From Nocardioides cremeus (GTDB lineage Bacteria; Actinomycetota; Actinomycetes; Propionibacteriales; Nocardioidaceae): 64,000 nt of DNA. Location: positions 310,001-374,000 of the forward strand of contig NZ_JAULSC010000001.1 in the NCBI RefSeq assembly GCF_030518195.1, read 5' to 3'. Position numbers and translations under genes: made by a program. The notes beneath the pieces are model-generated. The model had not been told where the DNA came from. It saw nothing but the letters and a program-made list of their open reading frames with translations, and did not search any database. Positions 54,144 through 63,178 of this stretch are shown piece by piece. Position 1 is the stretch's first letter. Each line of letters starts with the position of its first letter.

Positions 54144-54149
54144 ACCCTA
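54144..54149 (-). promoter_or_regulatory. -10 box of the crcB pair (leaderless)
   Basis: TAGGGT on the minus strand ends six bases before the GTG at 54137. Confidence 0.55.
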
Positions 54150-54189
54150 GTGCGCACCGACTGCCGGCCCGAAGCAGTGCGGGCGTGGG

Positions 54190-55107
54190 TCAGACGCCGG
54201 AGTGGGTCTCGTGGGACCAGGGGACCGGCTGGTCGCCCCGGGCCTGGCGCACGAACTCGCCGAGGTACCACTGCTGGAAGCGTCGCTCCTCCTCGGAGCG
54301 GGCCAGGGAGAGCAGCCGCTGCTGGCGGCAGAACGCGTCGGCGGTGTCGAGCAGCTCGATGAAGTGCTCGGTGGTGTCGGCGCTCGAGCGCGCGACCACC
54401 ACCTCGATGTCGGCCGTGACCTCGTCGTGCGACTCGGCGAGGGCGACCGCATCGGCGCCGAGGCCGTGGCGCAGCTCGCGGTCGACCTCGGAGAAGAGGT
54501 CGGAGAGCTCCTTGGCGATCGGGTAGTCGGACTCGTGGGCGAGCGCCAGCAGCCGCACCTCGCGGCGCAGCTCGCTGAAGTGGCGCTGGAAGGCCTGGTG
54601 CAGCTCGACGGGGACGTCGCCGACGCGCACGGTCACCGGGTCGGCGGGCGGCGCGACGGGCTGCTCGTCGAGCCCGGTGATGACGCCCTGCACGCCCTCG
54701 TCGTCGGCGAAGCTGGCCGCCGGGGCGAACCAGACGACCTTGCCGTCGGACTCCATCTCGGCACCCCAGGCGTCGGAGGAGCGCGCCACGATGCTCAGGC
54801 CACGACCGAAGGTGAGCAGCAGGTCGTCCTCGTCGCCGTCCTCGGGCGGCGCGGGCAGCACCGGCCGCTCCCGCGAGGCGTCACGGACCTCCACGCGGGG
54901 GTGCTCGCGGGTGCCACGCACCCGGACCCGGATCGGTGCCTCGCCGTGCAGCAGCGCGTTGGTGACCAGCTCGGAGACGCCCAGCTCGGCGCACTCGGCC
55001 AGCTCGGGCCGGTCGATGTCACGGCAGGTGTCCACGACCCAGCGCCTCGCGTCCTGGACGCTGCGGGGTCCCGCGCCCAGCAAGAGGGCGGGCCGGTTCA
55101 GCGGCAC
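54190..55107 (-). CDS. RsbW/SpoIIAB-like ATP-binding protein with C-terminal helical domain
   Basis: The 305-residue protein has an N-terminal GHKL ATPase domain (about 10-135; ELGVSELVTNALLHGEAPI as the N box, EVRDASRERPVLP, GRGLSIVARSSDAWG) of the anti-sigma kinase type. The rest (about 150-300) is a mostly helical, charged domain found in related actinobacterial proteins; its role is unknown. A SigF/SigB-type promoter (GTTT/GGGTAA) lies upstream, consistent with autoregulation in a stress-sigma circuit. A partner sigma or anti-anti-sigma is not adjacent. Confidence 0.8.
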   Translation of the reverse strand: MPLNRPALLLGAGPRSVQDARRWVVDTCRDIDRPELAECAELGVSELVTNALLHGEAPIRVRVRGTREHPRVEVRDASRERPVLPAPPEDGDEDDLLLTFGRGLSIVARSSDAWGAEMESDGKVVWFAPAASFADDEGVQGVITGLDEQPVAPPADPVTVRVGDVPVELHQAFQRHFSELRREVRLLALAHESDYPIAKELSDLFSEVDRELRHGLGADAVALAESHDEVTADIEVVVARSSADTTEHFIELLDTADAFCRQQRLLSLARSEEERRFQQWYLGEFVRQARGDQPVPWSHETHSGV

Positions 55108-55164
55108 GGGCGGACTCCCACGGTGGACATCAGGACAGGCGGTGGCGACCGCTCTGGTGCCCGC

Positions 55165-55190
55165 TTACCCACCCGGGCTCCGGGACAAAC
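55165..55190 (-). promoter_or_regulatory. SigF/SigB-type promoter of the RsbW-like gene
   Basis: On the minus strand GTTT (55190-55187), 16 bases, GGGTAA (55170-55165), 58 bases before the GTG. This fits the SigF consensus GTTT-N15-17-GGGTA well. The 284-base gap to the NDH-2 gene on the other side has no gene and no other clear element. Confidence 0.6.
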
Positions 55191-55391
55191 GGCAGGTACG
55201 AGCATTTTCACCTACGTCACCGGGATGTGACCGACCATACGGATGGTGGAGGGGGCGGTGCTGGTTGAGACGATGGTGGACGGGGCATCGGGGATGATGG
55301 GGCGGACGTCCGCACGACCCGGCGCCGCACGACGACCGCACGACGTACGACGAACCGGGGCAGCGCCCCCGGACACGAGAGGTGAGCACCC

Positions 55392-56885
55392 ATGACCGCG
55401 ACCCAGGACGCATCGCCCGACGCGGGACGACGCCACCGGGTGGTGGTGATCGGCTCCGGCTTCGGCGGCCTCTTCGGCACCAAGCAGCTGCGGCGCTCCG
55501 ACGTCGAGGTCACCATGGTCGCCAAGACGACCCACCACCTCTTCCAGCCGCTGCTCTACCAGGTCGCCACGGGCATCCTTTCCGAGGGCGAGATCGCCCC
55601 GCCGACCCGTGAGGTGCTCAGCGGGCAGGACAACGCCACCGTGCTGCTCGGCGAGGTCACCGACATCGACCTGGAGCAGCGCCGCGTCACCTCCCACGTG
55701 CTGGGCCGCGAGACCGTCTCGGAGTACGACTCGCTGATCGTGGCCGCCGGCGCGGGGCAGTCCTACTTCGGCAACGACCACTTCGCCGAGTTCGCGCCCG
55801 GCATGAAGAGCATCGACGACGCCCTCGAGCTGCGCGGGCGCATCTTCGGCGCCTTCGAGATGGCCGAGCTGGCCGCGCGCCGCGGCGAGGAGGTCGACCA
55901 CCTGCTGACCTTCGTGGTCGTCGGCGCCGGGCCGACCGGCGTCGAGATGGCCGGCCAGATCGCCGAGCTCGCGCACCGCACGCTGCGCCGCGACTTCCGC
56001 TACATCAACACCCGCAGCGCGCGGGTGCTGCTCGTCGACGCCGCCCCGCAGGTGCTGCCGCCCTTCGGAGCCAAGCTCGGCGAGAAGACCAAGAAGGAGC
56101 TCGAGGACCTCGGCGTCGAGGTGATGCTCGGGGCGATGGTGACCGACGTCGACGAGCGCGGCCTGGAGATGTCCTACAAGGACGGCCACACCGAGCGCGT
56201 CGAGGCCATCACCAAGATCTGGGCCGCCGGCGTGCAGGGCAGCCCGCTCGGCAAGACCCTCTCCGAGCAGACCGGCGCCCCGCTCGACCGGGCCGGCCGC
56301 ATCAGCGTCAACCCCGACCTGACCCTGCCGGGGCACCCGGAGGTCTTCGTCGTCGGCGACATGATCTCCCTCGACAACCTCCCGGGCGTGGCCCAGGTCG
56401 CCATCCAGGGCGCCAAGTACGCCGCCAAGGAGATCGACGGCCGCCTCAAGGACAAGCCCGCCCAGAAGCCCTTCAAGTACTTCGACAAGGGCTCGATGGC
56501 CACCATCAGCCGCTTCCGCGCGGTCGCGATGGTCGGCAAGCTGCGCCTGACCGGCTTCATCGCCTGGCTGATGTGGCTCGCGGTGCACCTCTTCTACATC
56601 ACCGGCTTCAAGAACCGCGTCACCGCGGTGTTGCACTGGTTCGTCTCCTTCCTGGGCCGCGGCCGCTCCGAGCGGACCGCCACCGAGCAGCAGATCTTCG
56701 GGCGCAACGCCTTGAGCCGTCTGCAACGCGGCGCCACCGACCTGGTCTCCGAACCGGGCGAGTACGACGACCTGCGCCACCGCAGGGACTCCGAGCGCCG
56801 CGAGGAGCTCGAGGCCCAGGCCGCCGAGGAGGCCCGCCTGACCGACGCCGGCGAGCGCGGCACGAAGGTCGGCGACCGGGTCTGA
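55392..56885 (+). CDS. ndh: Type II NADH dehydrogenase (NDH-2)
   Basis: The 497-residue flavoprotein oxidises NADH and reduces quinone at the membrane without pumping protons. FAD fold VVVIGSGFGGLFG near residue 18; the quinone-site sequence HHLFQPLLYQVATG near 48; NADH fold VVVGAGPTGVEMAG near 176; and EVFVVGDM with VAQVAIQGAKYAAKE near 320. A C-terminal amphipathic region (about 390-425) should anchor it. A hydrophilic tail extends beyond. ATG preceded by GAGAGG. Confidence 0.92.
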   Translation: MTATQDASPDAGRRHRVVVIGSGFGGLFGTKQLRRSDVEVTMVAKTTHHLFQPLLYQVATGILSEGEIAPPTREVLSGQDNATVLLGEVTDIDLEQRRVTSHVLGRETVSEYDSLIVAAGAGQSYFGNDHFAEFAPGMKSIDDALELRGRIFGAFEMAELAARRGEEVDHLLTFVVVGAGPTGVEMAGQIAELAHRTLRRDFRYINTRSARVLLVDAAPQVLPPFGAKLGEKTKKELEDLGVEVMLGAMVTDVDERGLEMSYKDGHTERVEAITKIWAAGVQGSPLGKTLSEQTGAPLDRAGRISVNPDLTLPGHPEVFVVGDMISLDNLPGVAQVAIQGAKYAAKEIDGRLKDKPAQKPFKYFDKGSMATISRFRAVAMVGKLRLTGFIAWLMWLAVHLFYITGFKNRVTAVLHWFVSFLGRGRSERTATEQQIFGRNALSRLQRGATDLVSEPGEYDDLRHRRDSERREELEAQAAEEARLTDAGERGTKVGDRV

Positions 56886-56946
56886 GCGCCGGGACGACGG
56901 CGACGTCGTCGCCTCGCGCGGCGGGACCCGTGCGAGGCTGGGCCGG

Positions 56947-58092
56947 GTGACCTGGAGCCCGGATCGACGACTGGCGGTGCTGCTGCTCGCGGTGGCGACC
57001 GGGACCAACGTCCCCACCCCTCTCCTGCTGCTCTACAGGGAGCGGCTCGCGATGACCGATGCGTCGCTGACTGCGATCTTCGGCGTCTACGCCCTCGGCC
57101 TGATGCTGGCGCTGGCGTTCGCGGGCCGGGCCGCCGACCAGCTCGGGCGGCGCCGGGTCGTGCTGCCGGGGGCGGTCTGCGCGGCCGCCGCGTCGGCGCT
57201 GTTCGTCCTCGCGGTCGACAGCGAGCTGCTCCTCTACGTCGTCCGGTTCCTCCAGGGGGCCGCCTCGGGGACGGTGTTCAGCGTCGGCAGCGCCTGGCTG
57301 GTCGAGACCGCCCTGCGCCGCGGCAGTCCTGCGGGTCCTCGCACCGCCGCGGTCGCCATGACGGGAGGCTTCGCGATCGGTCCGGTCTACGCCGGCCTGA
57401 TCGGCCAGTGGGGGCCCTGGCCCCTGGTCCTGCCCTACCTGCTGCACGTGGTGGTCCTGCTGGTGGCGCTCCTGGCCGCGCGGTCGGTGGCCGAGTCGCT
57501 GGTCCGGCCGCCGAGCAGCGCTGGTGCCTCCCCTCCAGGGGCGTTCCGGCCCGGTGCCCGGCGTACCGCCCTGCTCGTCGTCGCCCCACTGGCGATCTGT
57601 GTCTACGCCTTCCCGGCGAGCGCGATCGCTGCGGTGCCGGTCCTCGTCGGGTTCCCGGTCGCACCCGTGGCGCTGACGGGGCTCATGGGCGGTCTCGCCC
57701 TCGGTGCGGGAGCCCTGGCGGCGCCGCTCCAGGGTCGGCTCGGGCCGCGCACCGCACCCGTCGCGGCCGCCTGCGGAGTCGTCGGGTTGGGCGGTACGGC
57801 GCTTGCGGCGGCCGTGCCCGGTCTCCTGCTGCTGGCCGTCCCGGCCTCGGTGGCGCTCGGGGCCGGCGGCGGTCTCGCGCTCGCCAGCGGGATCTCGCGG
57901 CTGCCCCCGCTGGCGAACGAAGGCCGGTTGGGCACCGTGTCGGCGGCCTTCTACGCCACCGCCTACATCGGGTTCGGGTTCCCACTGATGATCACCACGC
58001 TCGCGCAGCGGTTCTCGGTGGCTCCTGTGCTGGCGGTCCTGGCCGGGTTGTGCGCGGTGCTCGCCGTCCAGCAGGAGCGGGCCCGGTTGTGA
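56947..58092 (+). CDS. MFS transporter
   Basis: The 381-residue membrane protein has about eleven to twelve helices and an MFS signature between helices 2 and 3 (GRAADQLGRRRVVLPG). The halves repeat around residue 200. It probably exports or imports a small molecule; the substrate is unknown. GTG follows a GAGGCT box seven bases upstream. It stands alone between NDH-2 and a minus-strand gene. Confidence 0.85.
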   Translation: MTWSPDRRLAVLLLAVATGTNVPTPLLLLYRERLAMTDASLTAIFGVYALGLMLALAFAGRAADQLGRRRVVLPGAVCAAAASALFVLAVDSELLLYVVRFLQGAASGTVFSVGSAWLVETALRRGSPAGPRTAAVAMTGGFAIGPVYAGLIGQWGPWPLVLPYLLHVVVLLVALLAARSVAESLVRPPSSAGASPPGAFRPGARRTALLVVAPLAICVYAFPASAIAAVPVLVGFPVAPVALTGLMGGLALGAGALAAPLQGRLGPRTAPVAAACGVVGLGGTALAAAVPGLLLLAVPASVALGAGGGLALASGISRLPPLANEGRLGTVSAAFYATAYIGFGFPLMITTLAQRFSVAPVLAVLAGLCAVLAVQQERARL

Positions 58093-58122
58093 CCCGGCTC
58101 GTCGGTTGCGCTCTCGCGCGGA

Positions 58123-59685
58123 TCAGCTGCGCTGCCCCACGGCCTCGGTCGGAGCGGCCAGGTCGGGACGGTGGAGCAGCAGGACCTCGGTGAAGGCGGC
58201 GGGGTCGACCATCGAGGCGTCGATGACGAAGGGCGCCATCGCGCGACGGTGGAAGAGCACCTTCCAGCCGCGCGACCCGGGGCGGCCGCGGACCTCGATC
58301 GAGGTGTGCGGGTTGCCCAGGTCGAAGAGGTGGCGCCCGGCAGCGCTCTGGATCTCGAGCCGCCCCTGCTGCAGCGACATCCGGGTCGGGCTGGCGCTGG
58401 CGCGCACCGCCCAGATCACGGCGGTGAGCAGCGCCAGCACACCTGCGACGCCGAGAGCCGTCTCGGTCGGATCCTGGTAGGCGACGTAGCCGGCGATCCC
58501 GGTCGCGACCAGCGCCAGCAGGAGCAGCACGCCGGTCGCGGCGCGGACGCCGCCGGGCGAGTGCAGCTCGGTCGGCAGGGCGGTCGACGGTGGGGCGGGT
58601 GGCGTCGAGACCCTGGCGGGGGCCGGGTCCGACGCCGGGGCCGGTGCCGGTGCGGCCGGCGGGGGCGCGGGTCGGGCGACCTGCTGCTCGGGGTCTCCCG
58701 ACACGGCCCGCTGCACCCCCGCCCGCAACGACGAGGCGACAGCGCCCAGGCGCGGCGTGCGGGCCGGGCGGGGCTCGGGCTCGGGTGTCGGCTCGGGCTC
58801 GGGCTCCGGGTCACCCACGGGCTCCGGGTCAGGCGTCGGCTCCGGTTCCGGCTCGGGCTCCGGGTCAGGCGTCGGCTCCGGTTCCGGCTTGGGCTCCGGG
58901 TCAGGCGTCGGCTCCGGTTCCGGCTCAGGCGTCGGCTCCGGTTCCGGCTCGGGCTCCGGGTCAGGCGTCGGCTCCGGCTCCGGCTCGGGCTCGGGCGTCG
59001 GCTCCGGCTCCGGGTCGAGCGTCGGCTCGGCCACCGGCGCCGGCGTGGCAGCGCCCAGGAGTGCGAGCACGTCGCGACCGGCGCCCACGTGGTCGGGCGG
59101 CGCCGGAACCTCGGGCTCCTCCGCCGCGTCGGGGCTGGGACCGGCCATGTCGGTCTCTGGGCTCACCACCGGCTCGGCGACCGGCTTGGCGACAGCCTCA
59201 TCGGCGCGGCGTCGGCCGCGACGTGCCCGGCTGCCTCGCTGCTCGCCCTGCTCGAGCGCACGCCGGGCCGACGCGGTCAGCACCGGCTCGAAGCCCGCGA
59301 GGTCGATGCCGACCTCGGAGGCGGCGGCAGCGGCCACCGGGGTCGACTCCGGCGGCACGGCTGCCGGGGTCTCGAGCTCCTCGGCGTTCTCGGCGTTCTC
59401 GACCTCCTCGAGCTCCCGAGCCTCAGCCTCCTCAGCCTCGTCGAGCTCCTCGTCGGCCGTGACCGCGTCGGCAGGGACGTGCGCCACGCTCGCGGCCGCG
59501 GACGGACGCGGCGCGGGTGGTTCGGATGGCGCGGGCGCGTCCGGGGACGCAGTACGACCGGCCGGCTGGGTGCGCGCGATGCCGTAGGTGCGCGGCCGGG
59601 TCGCCGGGTCCTCAGCGGTCTGGGCGCGGTGCGCGAGCCACCGGTCGACGAGGTCGTCGCCCGGGGTCTGGTCCTCGGTGCTCAT
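58123..59685 (-). CDS. Pro/Glu-repeat protein with two membrane helices and C-terminal domain
   Basis: The 520-residue protein has an acidic disordered N-terminal half, a PEPEPT-type Pro/Glu/Thr repeat (about residues 220-305), a basic and Pro-rich linker, two adjacent membrane helices (about 385-430) and a small soluble C-terminal domain (about 435-510; [20 protein letters not shown]). The helical hairpin places both soluble parts in the cytoplasm or both outside. No known family or enzyme. The DNA of the repeat is itself tandem, with units of about 24 and 48 bases. ATG start. Confidence 0.65.
   Translation of the reverse strand: MSTEDQTPGDDLVDRWLAHRAQTAEDPATRPRTYGIARTQPAGRTASPDAPAPSEPPAPRPSAAASVAHVPADAVTADEELDEAEEAEARELEEVENAENAEELETPAAVPPESTPVAAAAASEVGIDLAGFEPVLTASARRALEQGEQRGSRARRGRRRADEAVAKPVAEPVVSPETDMAGPSPDAAEEPEVPAPPDHVGAGRDVLALLGAATPAPVAEPTLDPEPEPTPEPEPEPEPTPDPEPEPEPEPTPEPEPEPTPDPEPKPEPEPTPDPEPEPEPEPTPDPEPVGDPEPEPEPTPEPEPRPARTPRLGAVASSLRAGVQRAVSGDPEQQVARPAPPPAAPAPAPASDPAPARVSTPPAPPSTALPTELHSPGGVRAATGVLLLLALVATGIAGYVAYQDPTETALGVAGVLALLTAVIWAVRASASPTRMSLQQGRLEIQSAAGRHLFDLGNPHTSIEVRGRPGSRGWKVLFHRRAMAPFVIDASMVDPAAFTEVLLLHRPDLAAPTEAVGQRS
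58773..59030. repeat. Tandem DNA repeat coding for PEPEPT
   Basis: Degenerate copies of CTCCGGGTCAGGCGTCGG and related hexamers encode Pro-Glu-Pro-Asp/Glu repeats. It is in frame throughout the coding sequence and likely to vary in length among strains. Confidence 0.75.
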
Positions 59686-59739
59686 GGTGCACCGATGGTC
59701 CCACCGCAGGCGGCGCGCCGTGCGGGAATCGGCCCGGCC

Positions 59740-60474
59740 TCAGCGTGGCGCGTCGTCGGCGAGCGCGCGGCGCAGGGCCGGCAGCACCGCGTCGACGTCG
59801 TACGGCGTGCGCAGCACCACGATCGAGGTGCCCTCGTCGGCGGGCCGGGGGAGCGCGCCGTTCGGGCCGGTCCCCAGCGCCTCCTCGAGCGCCAGGCCCA
59901 GCTCCTCGACGGCGCCGGCGCCGTCGACGACGCCGCGCAGCCACCGGCGCAGCACGTGGTTGTGGGCGGTGACCACGGCCGCGGCGAGCAGCTCGGCGCG
60001 CAGGTCGCGCCCGGCCTCCTCGCCGGTCCAGGCGCGCAGCGCGTCGCGGTAGACACGGTGGTACTGCAGGGTGCTGGCCAGCTCGCGGTCGCGCAGCGTG
60101 GTCACGGTGCGGGTCAGCCGGTAGCGGGCGCGGGCCAGGTCGCCCTCCTGGAGGTAGTGCTCGAGCACCAGCCGGGTCGCCTCGGCGATCCCGATCAGGG
60201 TGGCCGCGCCGGGTGTGGTCGCGGTCTCCAGGCGGCTGCGCACCCGCTCGAGGAGGGCGGTGTGCTCGGGGAAGATCACGTCCTCCTTCGACCCGAAGGC
60301 GCGGAAGAAGGTGGTGCGCCCGACGCCCGCGGCCTCGGCGATGTCGCCGACCGTCGTGGCGTCGTACCCGCGCTCCTCGAAGAGGGCGAAGGCGGCGGCC
60401 CGCAGCCGGTCGCGGACCTCGCCCGCGCCGGGTCTGCTGGTGGGCCTGCTCGTGGGCCTGTTCGAAGCAGGCAC
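59740..60474 (-). CDS. TetR/AcrR-family regulator, probable control of the adjacent beta-oxidation genes
   Basis: The 244-residue protein starts with a TetR DNA-binding domain (about 20-65; RDRLRAAAFALFEERGYDAT then TVGDIAEAAGVGRTTFFRAF) and has a helical ligand domain. It diverges from the hydroxyacyl-CoA dehydrogenase gene, with a perfect dyad between them. In related systems the effector is a CoA thioester; that is an inference here. GTG start gives a basic N-terminal tail. Confidence 0.9.
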   Translation of the reverse strand: MPASNRPTSRPTSRPGAGEVRDRLRAAAFALFEERGYDATTVGDIAEAAGVGRTTFFRAFGSKEDVIFPEHTALLERVRSRLETATTPGAATLIGIAEATRLVLEHYLQEGDLARARYRLTRTVTTLRDRELASTLQYHRVYRDALRAWTGEEAGRDLRAELLAAAVVTAHNHVLRRWLRGVVDGAGAVEELGLALEEALGTGPNGALPRPADEGTSIVVLRTPYDVDAVLPALRRALADDAPR

Positions 60475-60513
60475 CGGACCTCCCAGGATTGGTGAGACTC
60501 GATGCCGAGAGTA

Positions 60514-60528
60514 CGGTACTGAGTACCG
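60514..60528. promoter_or_regulatory. Operator of the TetR-type regulator
   Basis: CGGTACT, one base, AGTACCG is a perfect dyad in the 74-base gap between the divergent TetR gene and the dehydrogenase gene, suited to control both. Confidence 0.65.
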
Positions 60529-60548
60529 AATAGAGAGGTGGAGCGCGC

Positions 60549-61409
60549 GTGACGAGTGTCGAGAACGTCGGAGTGGTGGGCTGCGGCCTGATGGGAGCCG
60601 GCATCGCGGAGGTCTCCGCGAGGGCGGGCCTCGACGTGGTGGTCGTCGAGTCGAGCCAGGCGGCGGCCGAGGCCGGACGGGCCCGGCTCGAGGCCTCGCT
60701 GCAGCGCGCGGAGTCGCGCGGCAAGCTCGACTCCGCCCAGGAGGTCCTGCAGCGCATCCGGGTCGAGACCGAGCTCGACGCGCTTGCCGACCGCGGCCTG
60801 GTCGTCGAGGCGATCGTGGAGGACGAGGCGGTCAAGGTCGACCTCTTCAAGCGCCTCGACCAGGTCGTCACCGCCCCCGACGCGATCCTGGCGAGCAACA
60901 CCTCGTCGATCCCGATCATGAAGCTCGGCGTCGTGACCTCGCGGCCCCAGCAGGTGCTGGGCATCCACTTCTTCAACCCGGTGCCGGTGCTCAAGCTCGT
61001 CGAGCTGGTGCCGAGCCTGCTGACCTCGGAGGAGACGACGACGACCGCGCGGTCCTTCGTCGAGGACCTGCTCGGCAAGCGCTCGATCCTCTGCCAGGAC
61101 CGCGCCGGCTTCGTCGTCAACGCGCTGCTGGTGCCTTTCATCCTCTCCGGCATCCGGATGATGGAGTCGGGCTTCGCCTCGGCCGAGGACATCGACCAGG
61201 GCCTGGTGCTCGGCGCCGCCCACCCGCAGGGCCCCTTGGCCCTGGCCGACCTGATCGGCCTCGACACGACCAAGGCCGTGGCCGAGTCGCTGTACGAGGA
61301 GTTCAAGGAGCCCCTCTACGCCCCGCCGCCGCTGCTGGCCCGGATGGTCGACGCCGGTCTGCTGGGCCGCAAGTCGGGCCGTGGCTTCTACACCTACGAC
61401 AAGAAGTGA
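60549..61409 (+). CDS. 3-hydroxybutyryl-CoA dehydrogenase family
   Basis: The 286-residue NAD-dependent enzyme interconverts 3-hydroxyacyl-CoA and 3-ketoacyl-CoA. Dinucleotide fold VGVVGCGLMGAGIAEV at the N-terminus; catalytic Ser/His in SNTSSIPI and GIHFFNPVPVL; C-terminal domain with GFVVNALLVPF and HPQGPLALADLIGLD. It is followed after 8 bases by an acyl-CoA dehydrogenase and controlled by the divergent TetR-type gene. GTG start. Confidence 0.92.
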   Translation: MTSVENVGVVGCGLMGAGIAEVSARAGLDVVVVESSQAAAEAGRARLEASLQRAESRGKLDSAQEVLQRIRVETELDALADRGLVVEAIVEDEAVKVDLFKRLDQVVTAPDAILASNTSSIPIMKLGVVTSRPQQVLGIHFFNPVPVLKLVELVPSLLTSEETTTTARSFVEDLLGKRSILCQDRAGFVVNALLVPFILSGIRMMESGFASAEDIDQGLVLGAAHPQGPLALADLIGLDTTKAVAESLYEEFKEPLYAPPPLLARMVDAGLLGRKSGRGFYTYDKK

Positions 61410-61417
61410 GTGCACCC

Positions 61418-62590
61418 GTGAGCGAGACGACCGACCTGTACGCCCTCTCCGAGGAGCACCGCGCGATCCGCGGCGCCGTGCGCGACCTGGTCGAGGCCAA
61501 GGTGGCGCCCTACGCCGCCGCCGTCGACGAGGAGGCGCGCTTCCCGCACGAGGCCTCGGCCGCGCTGCAGGCCGCCGACTTCCACGCCCCGCACGTGCCG
61601 GAGGAGTTCGGCGGCGCCGGCGCCGACGCGCTGGCGACCGTGCTGGTGATCGAGGAGGTGGCGCGTGCCTGCGTGTCGTCCTCGCTGATCCCCGCGGTCA
61701 ACAAGCTCGGCTCGCTGCCCGTGCAGATCGCCGGCTCGCACGAGCTGAAGGCGACGTACCTCGGCGCGCTGGCACGCGGGGAGGGCGGCTTCTCCTACTG
61801 CCTCTCCGAGCCCGAGGCCGGCTCGGACGCGCTGTCGATGAAGACCCGCGCGGTGCGCGACGGCGACCACTGGGTGCTCAACGGCACCAAGCGGTGGATC
61901 ACCAACGCCGGCGAGTCGGAGTTCTACACCGTCATCGCCGTCACCGACCCCGAGAAGCGCTCGAAGGGCATCTCGGCCTTCGTGGTCGAGAAGTCCGACG
62001 AGGGCGTCTCCTTCGGTGCGCCGGAGAAGAAGCTCGGCATCAAGGGCTCGCCGACCCGCGAGGTCTACCTCGACAACGTGCGCATCACCGCCGACCGGAT
62101 GATCGGCGAGGAGGGCACCGGCTTCGAGACCGCCATGAAGACCCTCGACCACACCCGCGTCACCATCGCCGCCCAGGCCGTCGGTGTCGCGCAGGGCGCC
62201 CTCGACTACGCGCTCGACTACGCCAAGGAGCGCGAGCAGTTCGGCAAGTCCATCGCCGACTTCCAGGGCCTGCAGTTCATGCTCGCCGACATGGGCATGA
62301 AGGTGGAGGCCGCGCGCCAGATGACGTACGCCGCCGCTGGCCGCTCCGAGCGCGGCGACGCCGACCTGACGTTCTTCGGCGCCGCGGCCAAGTGCTTCGC
62401 CTCCGACGTGGCCATGGAGGTCACCGTCAACGCCGTGCAGGTGCTCGGCGGCTACGGCTTCACCCGCGACTACCCGGTCGAGCGGATGATGCGCGACGCC
62501 AAGATCACCCAGATCTACGAGGGCACCAACCAGGTGCAGCGGATCGTGATGGCCCGCCAGCTCCTCGCCGGGGTCCAGTCGCAGATCTGA
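61418..62590 (+). CDS. Acyl-CoA dehydrogenase
   Basis: The 390-residue FAD enzyme catalyses the first step of beta-oxidation. Motifs: VPEEFGGAGADALA near residue 60, YCLSEPEAGSD near 127, TKRWITNAGE, and the C-terminal region with MRDAKITQIYEGTNQVQRIV, where Glu in YEGTN is the catalytic base. GTG start 8 bases after the hydroxyacyl-CoA dehydrogenase stop. A perfect terminator follows. Chain-length preference cannot be read. Confidence 0.93.
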   Translation: MSETTDLYALSEEHRAIRGAVRDLVEAKVAPYAAAVDEEARFPHEASAALQAADFHAPHVPEEFGGAGADALATVLVIEEVARACVSSSLIPAVNKLGSLPVQIAGSHELKATYLGALARGEGGFSYCLSEPEAGSDALSMKTRAVRDGDHWVLNGTKRWITNAGESEFYTVIAVTDPEKRSKGISAFVVEKSDEGVSFGAPEKKLGIKGSPTREVYLDNVRITADRMIGEEGTGFETAMKTLDHTRVTIAAQAVGVAQGALDYALDYAKEREQFGKSIADFQGLQFMLADMGMKVEAARQMTYAAAGRSERGDADLTFFGAAAKCFASDVAMEVTVNAVQVLGGYGFTRDYPVERMMRDAKITQIYEGTNQVQRIVMARQLLAGVQSQI

Positions 62591-62596
62591 GCCGCA

Positions 62597-62628
62597 CGCG
62601 GCGCGGGCGATGAGTCGCCCGCGCCGCG
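62597..62628 (+). terminator. Terminator after the acyl-CoA dehydrogenase
   Basis: CGCGGCGCGGGCGA pairs perfectly over 14 bp with 62615-62628 around a TGAG loop. It starts six bases after the stop codon. Confidence 0.8.
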
Positions 62629-62643
62629 ACGGTCCACCTCCTC

Positions 62644-63129
62644 ATGACGAACACGACGATGTACCCCTGCCTGTGGTTCGACGGGGTGGCCGAGCAGGCC
62701 GCCGAGCACTACGTGGGGATCTTCCCCGGCAGCCAGGTCGAGAAGGTGTGGCGCTCGCCCGCCGACACCCCGGCCGGGCCGGCCGGACAGGTGCTGGTCG
62801 TCGACTTCACGCTCGCCGGCCAACGCCTCCAGGCCCTCAACGGCGGGCCCGAGTTCCGCTTCAGCGAGGCCGTGTCGCTGGTCTTCGAGTGCGACGACCA
62901 GGCCGAGGTCGACCGGCTGTGGGACGCGCTGGGTGCCGACGGCGGTGAGCCGGGGCCGTGCGGGTGGATCAAGGACCGCTTCGGGCTGTCGTGGCAGGTC
63001 GTCCCGCGACGGCTCAACGAGCTGCTGGACGACCCCGACCCCGACCGTGCCCGCCGCGCCATGGAGGCGATGCTGACCATGGGCAGGCTCGACGTCGCCG
63101 AGCTCGAGCGGGCCGCTGCCGGCGCCTGA
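62644..63129 (+). CDS. VOC-family (PhnB/3-demethylubiquinone-methyltransferase-like) protein
   Basis: The 161-residue protein has the vicinal-oxygen-chelate fold of the PhnB-like type: MYPCLWFDGVAEQAAEHYVG, QALNGGPEFRFSEAVSLVFE and GWIKDRFGLSWQVVP. Despite the common name it is not a methyltransferase, and its function is unknown. ATG start; it lies downstream of the terminator. Confidence 0.85.
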   Translation: MTNTTMYPCLWFDGVAEQAAEHYVGIFPGSQVEKVWRSPADTPAGPAGQVLVVDFTLAGQRLQALNGGPEFRFSEAVSLVFECDDQAEVDRLWDALGADGGEPGPCGWIKDRFGLSWQVVPRRLNELLDDPDPDRARRAMEAMLTMGRLDVAELERAAAGA

Positions 63130-63178
63130 GCCGCGGGTCGCGCGGGCGGTCCGTCGGCGCGACGCCTACTGCGCTCGC

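Noticed and set aside
54138-54189. Fluoride riboswitch upstream of the crcB pair
   Set aside because: The TAGGGT box six bases before the start leaves no leader, and no crcB-motif pseudoknot sequence is seen.
60200-62590. Apparent fusion frame joining upstream sequence to the acyl-CoA dehydrogenase
   Set aside because: The frame before 61418 is noncoding shadow of the dehydrogenase pair; both genes have their own starts and normal lengths.
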